Shown: positions 37,801-44,575 of the stretch, piece by piece
How the letters are laid out: each line of letters opens with the position of its first letter
Numbering within the stretch: the stretch's first letter is position 1
Assembly (NCBI GenBank): GCA_030681475.1
Contig: JAUXWT010000011.1
Location: forward strand, 62,001-126,000
DNA length: 64,000 nucleotides
Direction: 5' to 3'
Source of the DNA: Bacteroidales bacterium
Lineage (GTDB): Bacteria; Bacteroidota; Bacteroidia; Bacteroidales; FEN-979
Translations under genes and position numbers: made by a program
Notes under the pieces: generated by a model
Database searches by the model: none
What the model was told of the DNA's origin: nothing
The model's input: only the letters and a program-made list of their open reading frames with translations

Positions 37801-37844
37801 ACCCGGGAACAAGAGTAGAGATGGTGGTGCCGGTTGGGATATAG
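34836..37844 (+). CDS. LytS-type histidine kinase with two-component-regulator propeller
   Basis: The 1002-residue protein has a signal peptide, a long periplasmic beta-propeller of reg_prop repeats (ITTNNGLPSNEVFYIFQDS, FIWFGTRGGVAKYDG), a Y_Y_Y domain (FSYKLQGFDSTW to YSNLPRGNYVF), one TM (about 756-778), and a His_kinase/HATPase pair with phospho-acceptor His806 in MNPHFIFNSL, an N-box (QPFVENAIWHG) and DNGIG. It senses an extracellular or periplasmic signal and should phosphorylate the LytTR regulator at 25000. The first codons (ATGCTGCAAACTGCAAACTG) are themselves a 7-base tandem repeat, and no later Met could start a signal peptide. Confidence 0.92.
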   Translation: MLQTANCKLWIPDSFPSPGFRSLLILALLADLNLSAQNPFIQQITTNNGLPSNEVFYIFQDSKKFIWFGTRGGVAKYDGTTFNNYKMKDGLSHVSVNWIKEDAFGRIWFRSPAGKIDFFYQNKIFNEKNTIFLDSLKPVPYNFFQDEDRTMYFYSPAIDIKIMALDTGHRIIRYRPNTEGFRTSTGKNMRIWQIKKVATGEFLLWTNRGILKIRSLADTSVLSCKYDKYTFDNLFFSDDQTAFYTSDNNKTGSVKIYEFRNEFLIDSLEVSLNSITSISSVIEDDNGMLWVATIDKGVFCIMNKKIIYHFEIKRARSIIQDHEHNIWIGSNDGVFKISPFFFLGKHYDKSLFKSQGINKLSSNPGNGVWCANKETVYLLKNNEFYLLDYQSNGGFFSNILGLKNNCMIIGQLLFTTCDFHALSGLSIDPVTKKVNYENEYSASATISSIISNKDESEFFTCSGSNVLTILSPEKKFKIINRLNIRDGTATIFYNAHNQIIVNAVTKNYIILKKRKVPCNELSPIFGKVICNHAIISDIADLYCTEDDSIYLVKNKKMINLSHSFDYPVEVERRRIVYHDSSLYMPTLANIYICDDPLNIFRNEPVRLKILDVNFNNINDLLINNDSLYIASEDGLTVLPEEMTRKIKTQVPIPYFKSVQVNDNEADLSGLEIVLTGTNKIKFSFGAINYSSTPVIFSYKLQGFDSTWTTGSTHEIVYSNLPRGNYVFLVLAEKPASPHCDPIEYRITIKATFWQHPLFFLFLSLLFIGLIPLVIIRRKNIQIKRRELDHQLITLEQKALQSMMNPHFIFNSLGSIQSYLLQKKSGEAGLYLTQFARLIRQNLNAINSASINLDEEIDRLTNYLDLEKMRMENRFDYSIEVAENVNAEELQIPSMIIQPFVENAIWHGISSLKDRGEIVIRFHRHDDRSLEVIVEDNGIGMKRSNMFSEKREKHLHLGMEMTRKRLDILGRKFSVKTCLIFSEMFPGNPNPGTRVEMVVPVGI

Positions 37845-37915
37845 CAGTCAGCCTGATACAAGTAAAAGGATAGCGGGATAAATCAACGGGCAGATCTAAA
37901 ATCCAAATTCGTAAA

Positions 37916-39115
37916 TTAAATCGCTCCCAGTTTTTTCCCCACCTTCCTGAACTTATCCAGCGCGAAGCCGATCTGTTCCATCGAATGTGCCGCACTGATC
38001 TGAACCCTGATCCGGGACTTACCTTTTGGCACGACGGGATAGTAAAATCCGATGACATAAATCCCCTCTTCGAGCAATTCATTGGCAAATTCCTGTGATA
38101 ATTTGGCATCGTTTGGAAGGTGCCCGAAACATACGGGAACGATGGGATGTATGCCGGGGACGATGCGGAACCCGAAATCTTCCATCCCCTTTCTGAACAG
38201 CGTTGTGTTTTCGAACAGTTTATCCCGCAACGCGGTGGTTTCCGACAGCATATTCAGCACTTCAAGCGTGGCGCCGGTGATGGCCGGGGCAAGGGTATTC
38301 GAGAAGAGATAAGGCCTTGAACGCTGGCGAAGGATCTCCACGATCTCTTTTTTCGCCGAAATACAACCGCCCGAAGCGCCGCCAAGCGCTTTACCAAAGG
38401 TGGTGGAGATAATATCAACCCTTCCCTGGGCATTGCAATGCTCGATGGTTCCCCGCCCGGTTTTACCGACAAAGCCTGTGGCATGCGAATCGTCAACCAT
38501 CACCAGGGCATTGTATTTATCAGCCAGGTCGCAGATCTTGTCGATCTTTGCTATGATGCCGTCCATGGAAAATACGCCATCCGTAACGATCAGCTTGAAC
38601 CTGGCCTGACGGGCATCCTGGAGTACCTCTTCGAGGTCTTCCATGTCATTGTTCTTATAACGGAAGCGCTGTGCCTTGCACAGCCGTATCCCGTCGATGA
38701 TGGAGGCGTGGTTGAGTTCGTCGGAAATGATCGCGTCCTGTTCGCCGAGCAGTGGTTCAAACACCCCGCCGTTGGCATCAAAGGCCGAAGAATAGAGGAT
38801 GGTGTCTTCCATGCCAAGGAATTCGCTCAGCTTTGCCTCAAGATCCTTGTGAACCTGCTGCGTGCCGCAGATGAACCGAACCGATGACATCCCGAACCCA
38901 TAACGGAAAAAGGTGTAGTTGGCGCCGGCCATCACCCTCGGGTCGTTGGACAATCCAAGATAGTTGTTGGCACAGAAGTTAAGTACCTTATGACCTTGAT
39001 CGGTCTTTATTTCGACGCCCTGCGGCGTGACTAAAACGCGTTCCTTTTTATATAATCCTTCTGAGATGATCGAATCAAGCTGTGTCTGAAGATGGTCTTT
39101 GAATGTTCCGTACAT
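37916..39115 (-). CDS. kbl: Glycine C-acetyltransferase (2-amino-3-ketobutyrate CoA ligase)
   Basis: The 399-residue PLP enzyme is close to canonical Kbl: [62 protein letters not shown] and the PLP-Lys block [13 protein letters not shown]. It makes 2-amino-3-oxobutyrate from glycine and acetyl-CoA, or the reverse in threonine breakdown. The start at MYGTFKDHL was chosen because it fits the family and because a -7 promoter element lies upstream, inside the longer frame's first codons. No threonine dehydrogenase is adjacent; it diverges from an alcohol dehydrogenase gene. Confidence 0.9.
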   Translation of the reverse strand: MYGTFKDHLQTQLDSIISEGLYKKERVLVTPQGVEIKTDQGHKVLNFCANNYLGLSNDPRVMAGANYTFFRYGFGMSSVRFICGTQQVHKDLEAKLSEFLGMEDTILYSSAFDANGGVFEPLLGEQDAIISDELNHASIIDGIRLCKAQRFRYKNNDMEDLEEVLQDARQARFKLIVTDGVFSMDGIIAKIDKICDLADKYNALVMVDDSHATGFVGKTGRGTIEHCNAQGRVDIISTTFGKALGGASGGCISAKKEIVEILRQRSRPYLFSNTLAPAITGATLEVLNMLSETTALRDKLFENTTLFRKGMEDFGFRIVPGIHPIVPVCFGHLPNDAKLSQEFANELLEEGIYVIGFYYPVVPKGKSRIRVQISAAHSMEQIGFALDKFRKVGKKLGAI

Positions 39116-39163
39116 GTTTGCGGCATTTCGGGTTAATGGTACATTGATCTGTTTTACAGGTTG

Positions 39164-39171
39164 CAAAGGTA
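39164..39171 (-). promoter_or_regulatory. -7 promoter element for kbl
   Basis: Read on the minus strand this is TACCTTTG, matching TAnnTTTG, about 48 bases before the kbl start codon. It supports the shorter start. Confidence 0.5.
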
Positions 39172-39204
39172 CGATGTTCGCTGGAAAATCTGGATGGATT
39201 TTCG

Positions 39205-39212
39205 TACTTTTG
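39205..39212 (+). promoter_or_regulatory. -7 promoter element for the alcohol dehydrogenase
   Basis: TACTTTTG matches TAnnTTTG, 30 bases before the start codon, in the divergent kbl/alcohol dehydrogenase gap. Confidence 0.45.
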
Positions 39213-39242
39213 AAGCATACATGCACTGCTTAAAATGCATTT

Positions 39243-40385
39243 ATGGAAAATTTCATCGCATATAACCCTGTGACCCTTCATTTTGGGAGAAACATACTCT
39301 CCACACTCGGATCAACCCTGAAGGAATATGGCAACCGTGTGTTGCTGGTTTACGGAAAAGGATCGGTAAAGAAAAGCGGGCTGTACGACCGGATCATGCA
39401 GGATCTGAAATCGCAGGGATTCGAGGTTTGCGAATATGGCGGGATCAGATCAAATCCGGTGATCGAAGATGTTGATGCCGCTGCTGCTTTGGGCAGGGAT
39501 CGCCGGGTTGATGTAATCCTTGCGGTTGGTGGTGGAAGTGTGATCGACTCATCCAAGATCATCGCTGTGGCCATCCCGACTTCCGACCCGGCATGGGATT
39601 TTTTCACCGGGAAAGTAAAACCTGTTTCGGCAATTCCTCTGGTAACAGTACTCACCCTGGCGGCAACAGGTACTGAGATGAATCCATTTGCCGTGGTTTC
39701 AAATCATGCCTTGGGACAGAAATCGGCATTCGGTTCGCCGCTAACATTCCCGAAACATTCCTTCCTGGATCCGGAATTTACCCTCACCGTACCAAGGGAT
39801 TATACAGCGTATGGTATCGCTGATCTGATCGCCCATTGTTTCGAAGCCTGGTTCGGCGTCGGGGAGACCACGCTCACAGACCGGTTCGTGCTCTCCATCG
39901 TGAAAGAGGCTATGGAATACGGGCCAAAGCTTCTCGAAGACCTTGATAATTATAAGTACCGTGAAAAGATCATGTTCGCCGCCACCATGGCGCTCAACGG
40001 CATGACCATGTATGGCCGTTCAACCGGCGACTGGGGCGTGCACAGCGCCGGTCATTGCCTTTCGTTGTTGTACGATGTACCGCATGGCGCTTCTTTGACG
40101 ATCATCTATCCGGCATGGATGCGGCGCTTTGAAAACCAGGTCTCTGGCCGGATATCTCAACTCGGTTCCGGGCTTTTCGACGAGGCGCTCACTGCCGGCC
40201 AGTCCATCGACCGAATTGAAGCATTTTTCAAATCACTCGGTTGCCCGACCCGTCTGTCGGATATGAATATTCAGGGTGAACTCCGCAGGCCGATCTACGA
40301 TTCAATGGTACATAACAAAGTGAATGGCGCAAATGTGAAAATGAAGGAAGGGGATTATTCCGGTCTGATTGAATTGTTTTTGTAG
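39243..40385 (+). CDS. Iron-containing alcohol dehydrogenase (butanol dehydrogenase-like)
   Basis: The 380-residue enzyme belongs to the group III Fe-ADH family: nucleotide-binding AVGGGSVIDSSK, then metal ligands in DLIAHCFE, SAGHCLS and VPHGASL. The sequence is nearest the NAD(P)H-dependent butanol/aldehyde reductases of the YqhD/BdhA type, reducing short-chain aldehydes. It is divergent from kbl. With the butyrate-linked operon at the start of the window it may help dispose of reducing power, but that is inference. Confidence 0.92.
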   Translation: MENFIAYNPVTLHFGRNILSTLGSTLKEYGNRVLLVYGKGSVKKSGLYDRIMQDLKSQGFEVCEYGGIRSNPVIEDVDAAAALGRDRRVDVILAVGGGSVIDSSKIIAVAIPTSDPAWDFFTGKVKPVSAIPLVTVLTLAATGTEMNPFAVVSNHALGQKSAFGSPLTFPKHSFLDPEFTLTVPRDYTAYGIADLIAHCFEAWFGVGETTLTDRFVLSIVKEAMEYGPKLLEDLDNYKYREKIMFAATMALNGMTMYGRSTGDWGVHSAGHCLSLLYDVPHGASLTIIYPAWMRRFENQVSGRISQLGSGLFDEALTAGQSIDRIEAFFKSLGCPTRLSDMNIQGELRRPIYDSMVHNKVNGANVKMKEGDYSGLIELFL

Positions 40386-40737
40386 ATGAGGTCTTCCAAT
40401 GGCTTGACATAGACCCAGTCGTGTAGAAAGAATATCTTGTTTGGGTATAAGGAAAGTACTGAAAATAGTATTGCTGATAGCCATAGTTCGTCAATAATTG
40501 TTGGGTGTAATTTTTGAATCATTGTCGATGTATATGGCTGGTGCATGGTACCTGTTCTTCAAAAGTAACATGAACTTCGTGACCAGCAGCGGCAAGGCGT
40601 ACGGTTACTCTGTCCGCTGCGTTCGAGAATAATTCATTTGAAAACATTACCCGTTTTTATCATAATCGATGATGGTGCCAGAAGAAGAAAATCCAACAAA
40701 TGCACCAATCAAGATCAGGATCAGTCCTGAAAGATAA
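40386..40737. other. No recognisable gene; start of a decayed region
   Basis: About 350 bases without a supportable gene. A minus-strand open frame (40355-40546) overlaps the end of the dehydrogenase gene and has no recognised product. Base composition drops and neighbouring genes to the right are broken, so this may be decayed sequence. Confidence 0.4.
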
Positions 40738-41024
40738 AACCATGATAAAGGCATTTACATAATAGTTGAAGATATTGACACTGACGAAACAATGGTTATA
40801 GAAATCCCCAGCCATGAGTGTTTTGAAGTCCAAAAGACCCGTAGATACAAGGTGTTTAAGGATTTGGAAGAATGGTTTATTAAAAACATCGGAGCACCGG
40901 CGTCTAAGTTCGTTTATCTTAAAAAGCACATCCCGTTGACTATTACGGGAGTTGGCTTTTTTGATATTCATACACCCCGTTCGGACTGGCAGGAAATTGC
41001 AGGGAAATTCACCCGGTATTATAG
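40738..41024 (+). pseudogene. Frameshifted small protein (GVGFFD...EIHPVL family)
   Basis: Frame 1 reads NHDKGIYIIVEDIDTDETMVIEIP through ITGVGFFDIH (to 40971). It then runs into an unrelated tail, while the frame one base back from 40971 continues TPFGLAGNCREIHPVL and stops at 41022-41024. This restores a pattern I recall from a small hypothetical family (VxxIPDP ... GVGFFDxxHGxTGxAPN...E(I/L)HPVL). The start is also not recoverable, because a TAA precedes the conserved N-terminal block. Two lesions suggest true decay. Function of the family is unknown. Confidence 0.55.
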
Positions 41025-41364
41025 GTCAAATTTCTTAAAACAATTTGGAATTGAGAAATATTGTAACTTTATCTCATCAAGCCCCATCCGTTTTTTTTAA
41101 AATATCTCACAATGGTTCACCGTGAAAGGAAACTACACCGGATTCGCAGAGATAACACGAAGTACCACAGAGAAAAGTGTAATTTCCATCTGTGCTTATT
41201 CCTAAATTGCAAGAGAAACCTGCAATCTTCAGGGAGGATAATGAGGAAATAAACGGAAGGAAGGGATGGTTATGGGTTATTTACAAGTTATGCCCAATGC
41301 AACGAAAAAAAACGGCCTAATGCTAAATTAAAAATGATGACCATTTTTTTTGTAACTTAGCAAC
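41025..41364. other. Intergenic region with interspersed repeat-like sequence
   Basis: About 340 bases without a gene. The stretch near 41140-41180 (CGCAGAGATAACACG, ACCACAGAGAAAA) resembles the common Bacteroidota CACAGAG-type intergenic repeat. AT-rich sequence with TTTTTTTTGTAACTTAG lies just before the next start codon and may be a weak promoter. Confidence 0.4.
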
Positions 41365-41885
41365 ATGAAGCCACGAAAAGAATTCGGACTTGACTTTGAG
41401 ATTGACAAATTAACCAACTCAATCGAAAATGTGGTTACTGGGGATAGTTTTGCAACTGATATTTCTTTTGTGCTTCAAAGTGATTTTAAAACGGTGAGCA
41501 GAAGTAAGGATGGTTATTCAATTGGCGAAATGAATACAAAGAACCTGCACGAGATGTTTACAAACTGACGATAATTAACAATCCGACTATCATTCAGGGA
41601 CTTATCAGTTTGGAAGTTAAGTCAGATCATGTATATATGCAGTTGGTGGAAAGCGCTTCTTTCAACAAAGGAAAACCTAAAATGTATTCTGGAGTGCTTG
41701 GGAACTTGGTTGCTTTCGCCTGTAAACTATCATTTCAACGTTGTCATGACGGAAATGTTGCTTTCCTCTCAAAAACCCAACTCATTGAGCATTATGAAAA
41801 AACTCTTGGAGCAACTCACTTTGGAGGACGAGTAATGATTATTGAGACCGAAGCAGCATTAAAATTAATCAACAAGTATTTCTAA
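41365..41885 (+). pseudogene. Frameshifted conserved hypothetical protein
   Basis: The first frame (MKPRKEFGLDFEIDKLTNSIENV to about 41511) is followed, one frame over, by LFNWRNEYKEPARDVYKLTIINN and then MEVKSDHVYMQLVESA to the stop at 41885. Joined, they give one protein of about 170 residues that matches a conserved hypothetical I recall from Bacteroidota. A single-base indel near 41510-41520 separates the two parts. The function of the family is unknown; the following small gene with antitoxin-like features is its usual neighbour. Confidence 0.75.
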
Positions 41886-41900
41886 ATAGAATCAAAAACG

Positions 41901-42116
41901 ATGAATAAGGTCGAATTAGAGAATGATTTTTTGGGAGGACAAGGCCCTTTAACACGTGAAGAAGAAAAAGCGCTCAGCGAATTTCTGAAGAAACGGAAAA
42001 TTATCAAGAAGCCTTCTCGTCTTTTCGATTTATCTGCATTTGTCGTGCAACAGTTACAGGCAAAGCGTGAGGGTCAAGGCAATAGTAAAAGCCATGAACA
42101 AAATAGCCTATTGTGA
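41901..42116 (+). CDS. Chimeric small protein, antitoxin-like N-terminus
   Basis: The first 36 or so residues (MNKVELENDFLGGQGPLTREEEKALSEFLKKRK) look like a conserved small Bacteroidota protein that pairs with the preceding gene. After that the frame reads through sequence that, one frame over, encodes the signal peptide of the next gene (SLLVFSIYLHLSC). The tail SRLFDLSAFVVQQLQ is therefore probably not native. The gene seems to have lost its own 3' end in a deletion that fused it to the TPR gene near 41990-42005. Whether the 71-residue product is made is unknown. Confidence 0.5.
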   Translation: MNKVELENDFLGGQGPLTREEEKALSEFLKKRKIIKKPSRLFDLSAFVVQQLQAKREGQGNSKSHEQNSLL

Positions 42117-43464
42117 TGAACCAAAAAAATATCATGCAGGTAATTGGGAAGAGAAAACTGATGTCATAGACCTCTACTTACATTCTTTCGATAAGAACGA
42201 CAGCCTGCTTACTAAAAAATCGCTGGAGTTGATTGCTTATTTTAAAAGACAAAATGAGGATGTCGGAGTGGATTATGCTCATTTGTTCCTGGCACACAGG
42301 GCTTACACCAGAAACGATTATTCCACTGCATTGCATATTGCCTTACCTGTTTTATCAGCATGTAAAACAAGGAATGATACAAATGGAATACTTCAGGCAA
42401 CTTACATTATAGGTGCTGCTTACGAAGCAACAAAGAATTATACAGAAGTACTAAAATACGTGAAGGATGCAATTCCGATTAATTTGGCAAAGAGAGATAA
42501 ACGGCAATTGTTAGGCGGTTATAATTGGATTGGCGCTATCTATGCAGAAGCTTTTTTGCCCGATTCGGGATTGCTATATTCCCAAAAATCATTATATATT
42601 GCCTACGAGTTAAAGAATGACTCTGTTCTTTGGGCTCCGCTTAGTACTGTCGCTGAAAATTATATTGCCAAAGGAGATTATGACCTTGCCATGCCTTTTT
42701 TACGGAAATCAATGCTGTATCTGAATGCAACCGTAGAGAAGGATGATGGGATTACTTACTTCAGTTGACTAAACAATGATTTTGCACAGGCATACCTGGG
42801 AATGAAACAATATGACAGCTCCATTTACTATGTCCATCGCTCGCTTTCTTTTTCTATTCCATCAAGTGATCTCCCGCAGCAATTGCGCACTTACGAATAC
42901 CTGTATAGAAGTTTTGATGAAAAGGGCAGGCAGGACAGTTCAAATAAATACTTCCGTTTGGCAGCAACCGTGAAAGATTCTCTTTTCAGTATGGAGAAAG
43001 TAAAAGCTATTGAGGCGGCAAGTTTCAGTGCATTGCTTCGACAGCAGGAACTGGATGCGGATAAAGAAGTAGCGGAAGAACAGCGCAAACAAGACCTTGA
43101 GTTTGTATTGATGGCTATCGGTATTGTCACTTTCATTGTTTTATTTTTCCTTCTCAGCAGAAGTATTATCGTCAACGAAAAATGGATCTCTTTTTTTGGA
43201 ATATTGGGTTTGCTGATTGTATTTGAATTTATCAACCTGTTTATTCATCCATACTTGGAAAGTGTCACTCATCACACACCTGTGTTAATGTTGCTTGCTA
43301 TGGTTGCGATTGCATCATTGCTTATTCCCTTGCATCACCGAATTGAAAAATGGATTAAAGAAAAAGTGACGGAGAAGAATAAAAAAATACGGTTGGAAAA
43401 TGCAAAAAGGACGATTGAAATGTTGAAGGAAAAACCAAGTCAAACTCAAGAAGAGAAAGAGTAG
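41998..43464 (+). pseudogene. TPR lipoprotein interrupted by an in-frame TGA
   Basis: In this frame KLSRSLLVFSIYLHLSCNS reads as a lipoprotein signal peptide without its start codon. TPR-like repeats follow (LQATYIIGAAYEATKNYTEVLKYVKDA, LGGYNWIGAIYAEAF, STVAENYIAKGDYDLAMPFLRKS). At 42766-42768 a TGA interrupts ITYFS*LNNDFAQAYLGMKQYDSSIYY, after which the same frame stays open to 43464 with a coiled coil, three TMs near residues 315-400 and a charged tail. The gene has thus lost its start and carries a nonsense codon. Tryptophan (TGG) would fit at that position. Confidence 0.75.
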
Positions 43465-43586
43465 AATATGTTCATTGATCAAAATATTATCAGCTTATTG
43501 AAAGAATTCTGCTTGTTTTTGTAAAACCGATTTGAATTGCCCTTGAATTTTGTCCGGGGTTTCACTGAGAAATTACCATTTACTTC

Positions 43587-43594
43587 TATCTTTG
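43587..43594 (+). promoter_or_regulatory. -7 promoter element for proline dehydrogenase
   Basis: TATCTTTG matches TAnnTTTG exactly, 34 bases upstream of the start codon. It argues for monocistronic transcription separate from the pseudogene to the left. Confidence 0.5.
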
Positions 43595-43628
43595 CGAAAA
43601 ACATGTCACAATCAAATATGATGTGCTT

Positions 43629-44540
43629 ATGATCAACCTATTGATAACAAAGATGCTCCCGCTGATGCCCAAAAAGCTGGTGTGGATTTTTTCCCGAAAA
43701 TATATAGCCGGTGAGTCACTTGACGATGCCATCCGGGTATGCCGGGAGTTGAACACGCACAAGATTAAAATCACCGTTGACCTGCTGGGTGAATTCATCA
43801 CCCGGCTTGATGAGGCAACGGCAAATAAAAACGAATACCTGGCGATCATCGAACGGTTCGAGAAAGAAAAGATTGACGGTAATTATTCTCTCAAACCTAC
43901 CAGTTTCGGTTTGTTGATCGACCAGGGGGCCTGTTACCGGAATATTCGTGAAATAGTCGCCAAGTCAGCTTCCTGCGGCAATTTCGTGAGGGTCGACATG
44001 GAAGACTCCCAATGCACCGATCTGGAAATTGATCTGTTCAGAAGGTTACACCATGAATTTCCCAAAAACGTAGGATTGGTTTTACAAGCCTATATGAAGC
44101 GTACTTTGGAGGATATCAGGAACATGAAAGACCTTCATACCGCCGAAACACCTTTGACCTTCAGATTGTGCAAGGGCATTTATGTGGAACCTGCAGCCAT
44201 CGCATATAAAAAATATCAGGAGATCAATGATCATTTCCTTGAGGACCTGGAGTATATGTTTGAGCAGGGGATGTATCCCGCTATTGCAACCCATGACCGG
44301 ACGTTGGTGGATGGCGCTTACAAACTGATAGAAAAATATGGGGTTCCCGATAACATGTATGAATTCCAGATGCTCTATGGCGTTACACCGGAATTGCGGA
44401 AATCGATCGTTGAAAAGGGACACATTATGCGGGTGTATGTACCCTTCGGGAAGGAGTGGTTCGGTTACTCGACCCGCCGACTGAAGGAAAACCCCAGTAT
44501 GGCGACACATATCATCAAAGCGTTGTTTGTCAGGGGATGA
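43629..44540 (+). CDS. Proline dehydrogenase (FAD)
   Basis: The 303-residue protein fits monofunctional PRODH of the PutA family: KPTSFGLLID with the FAD-contacting residues, VRVDMEDS, LVLQAYMKRT, FRLCKGIYVEP, IATHDRTL, FQMLYGVTPELR and the terminal YVPFGKEWFGYSTRRLKENP with the catalytic Arg residues. It oxidises L-proline to P5C and passes electrons to the quinone pool. The start MINLLITK is preferred over an upstream GTG. The next gene, convergent, is also a likely amino-acid (proline-type) dehydrogenase, so this looks like a proline-degrading locus. Confidence 0.92.
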   Translation: MINLLITKMLPLMPKKLVWIFSRKYIAGESLDDAIRVCRELNTHKIKITVDLLGEFITRLDEATANKNEYLAIIERFEKEKIDGNYSLKPTSFGLLIDQGACYRNIREIVAKSASCGNFVRVDMEDSQCTDLEIDLFRRLHHEFPKNVGLVLQAYMKRTLEDIRNMKDLHTAETPLTFRLCKGIYVEPAAIAYKKYQEINDHFLEDLEYMFEQGMYPAIATHDRTLVDGAYKLIEKYGVPDNMYEFQMLYGVTPELRKSIVEKGHIMRVYVPFGKEWFGYSTRRLKENPSMATHIIKALFVRG

Positions 44541-44575
44541 TCCCCTCCCCCGTGGGGGAGGGGCAGGGGTGGGGG
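44541..44575 (+). repeat. Hairpin and G-quadruplex motif between convergent stop codons
   Basis: CCCCTCCCCC and GGGGGAGGGG form a perfect 10-bp stem with a GT loop (44542-44563). Five-, four-, four- and five-base G tracts at 44554-44575 separated by 1, 2 and 1 bases also meet the strict G-quadruplex pattern. It occupies the whole gap between the two stop codons and could act as a bidirectional terminator. Confidence 0.85.

Noticed and set aside
40355-40546. Minus-strand frame in the gap after the alcohol dehydrogenase
   Set aside because: It overlaps the dehydrogenase 3' end, has no recognised family and lies in a decayed region, so it is not called as a gene.
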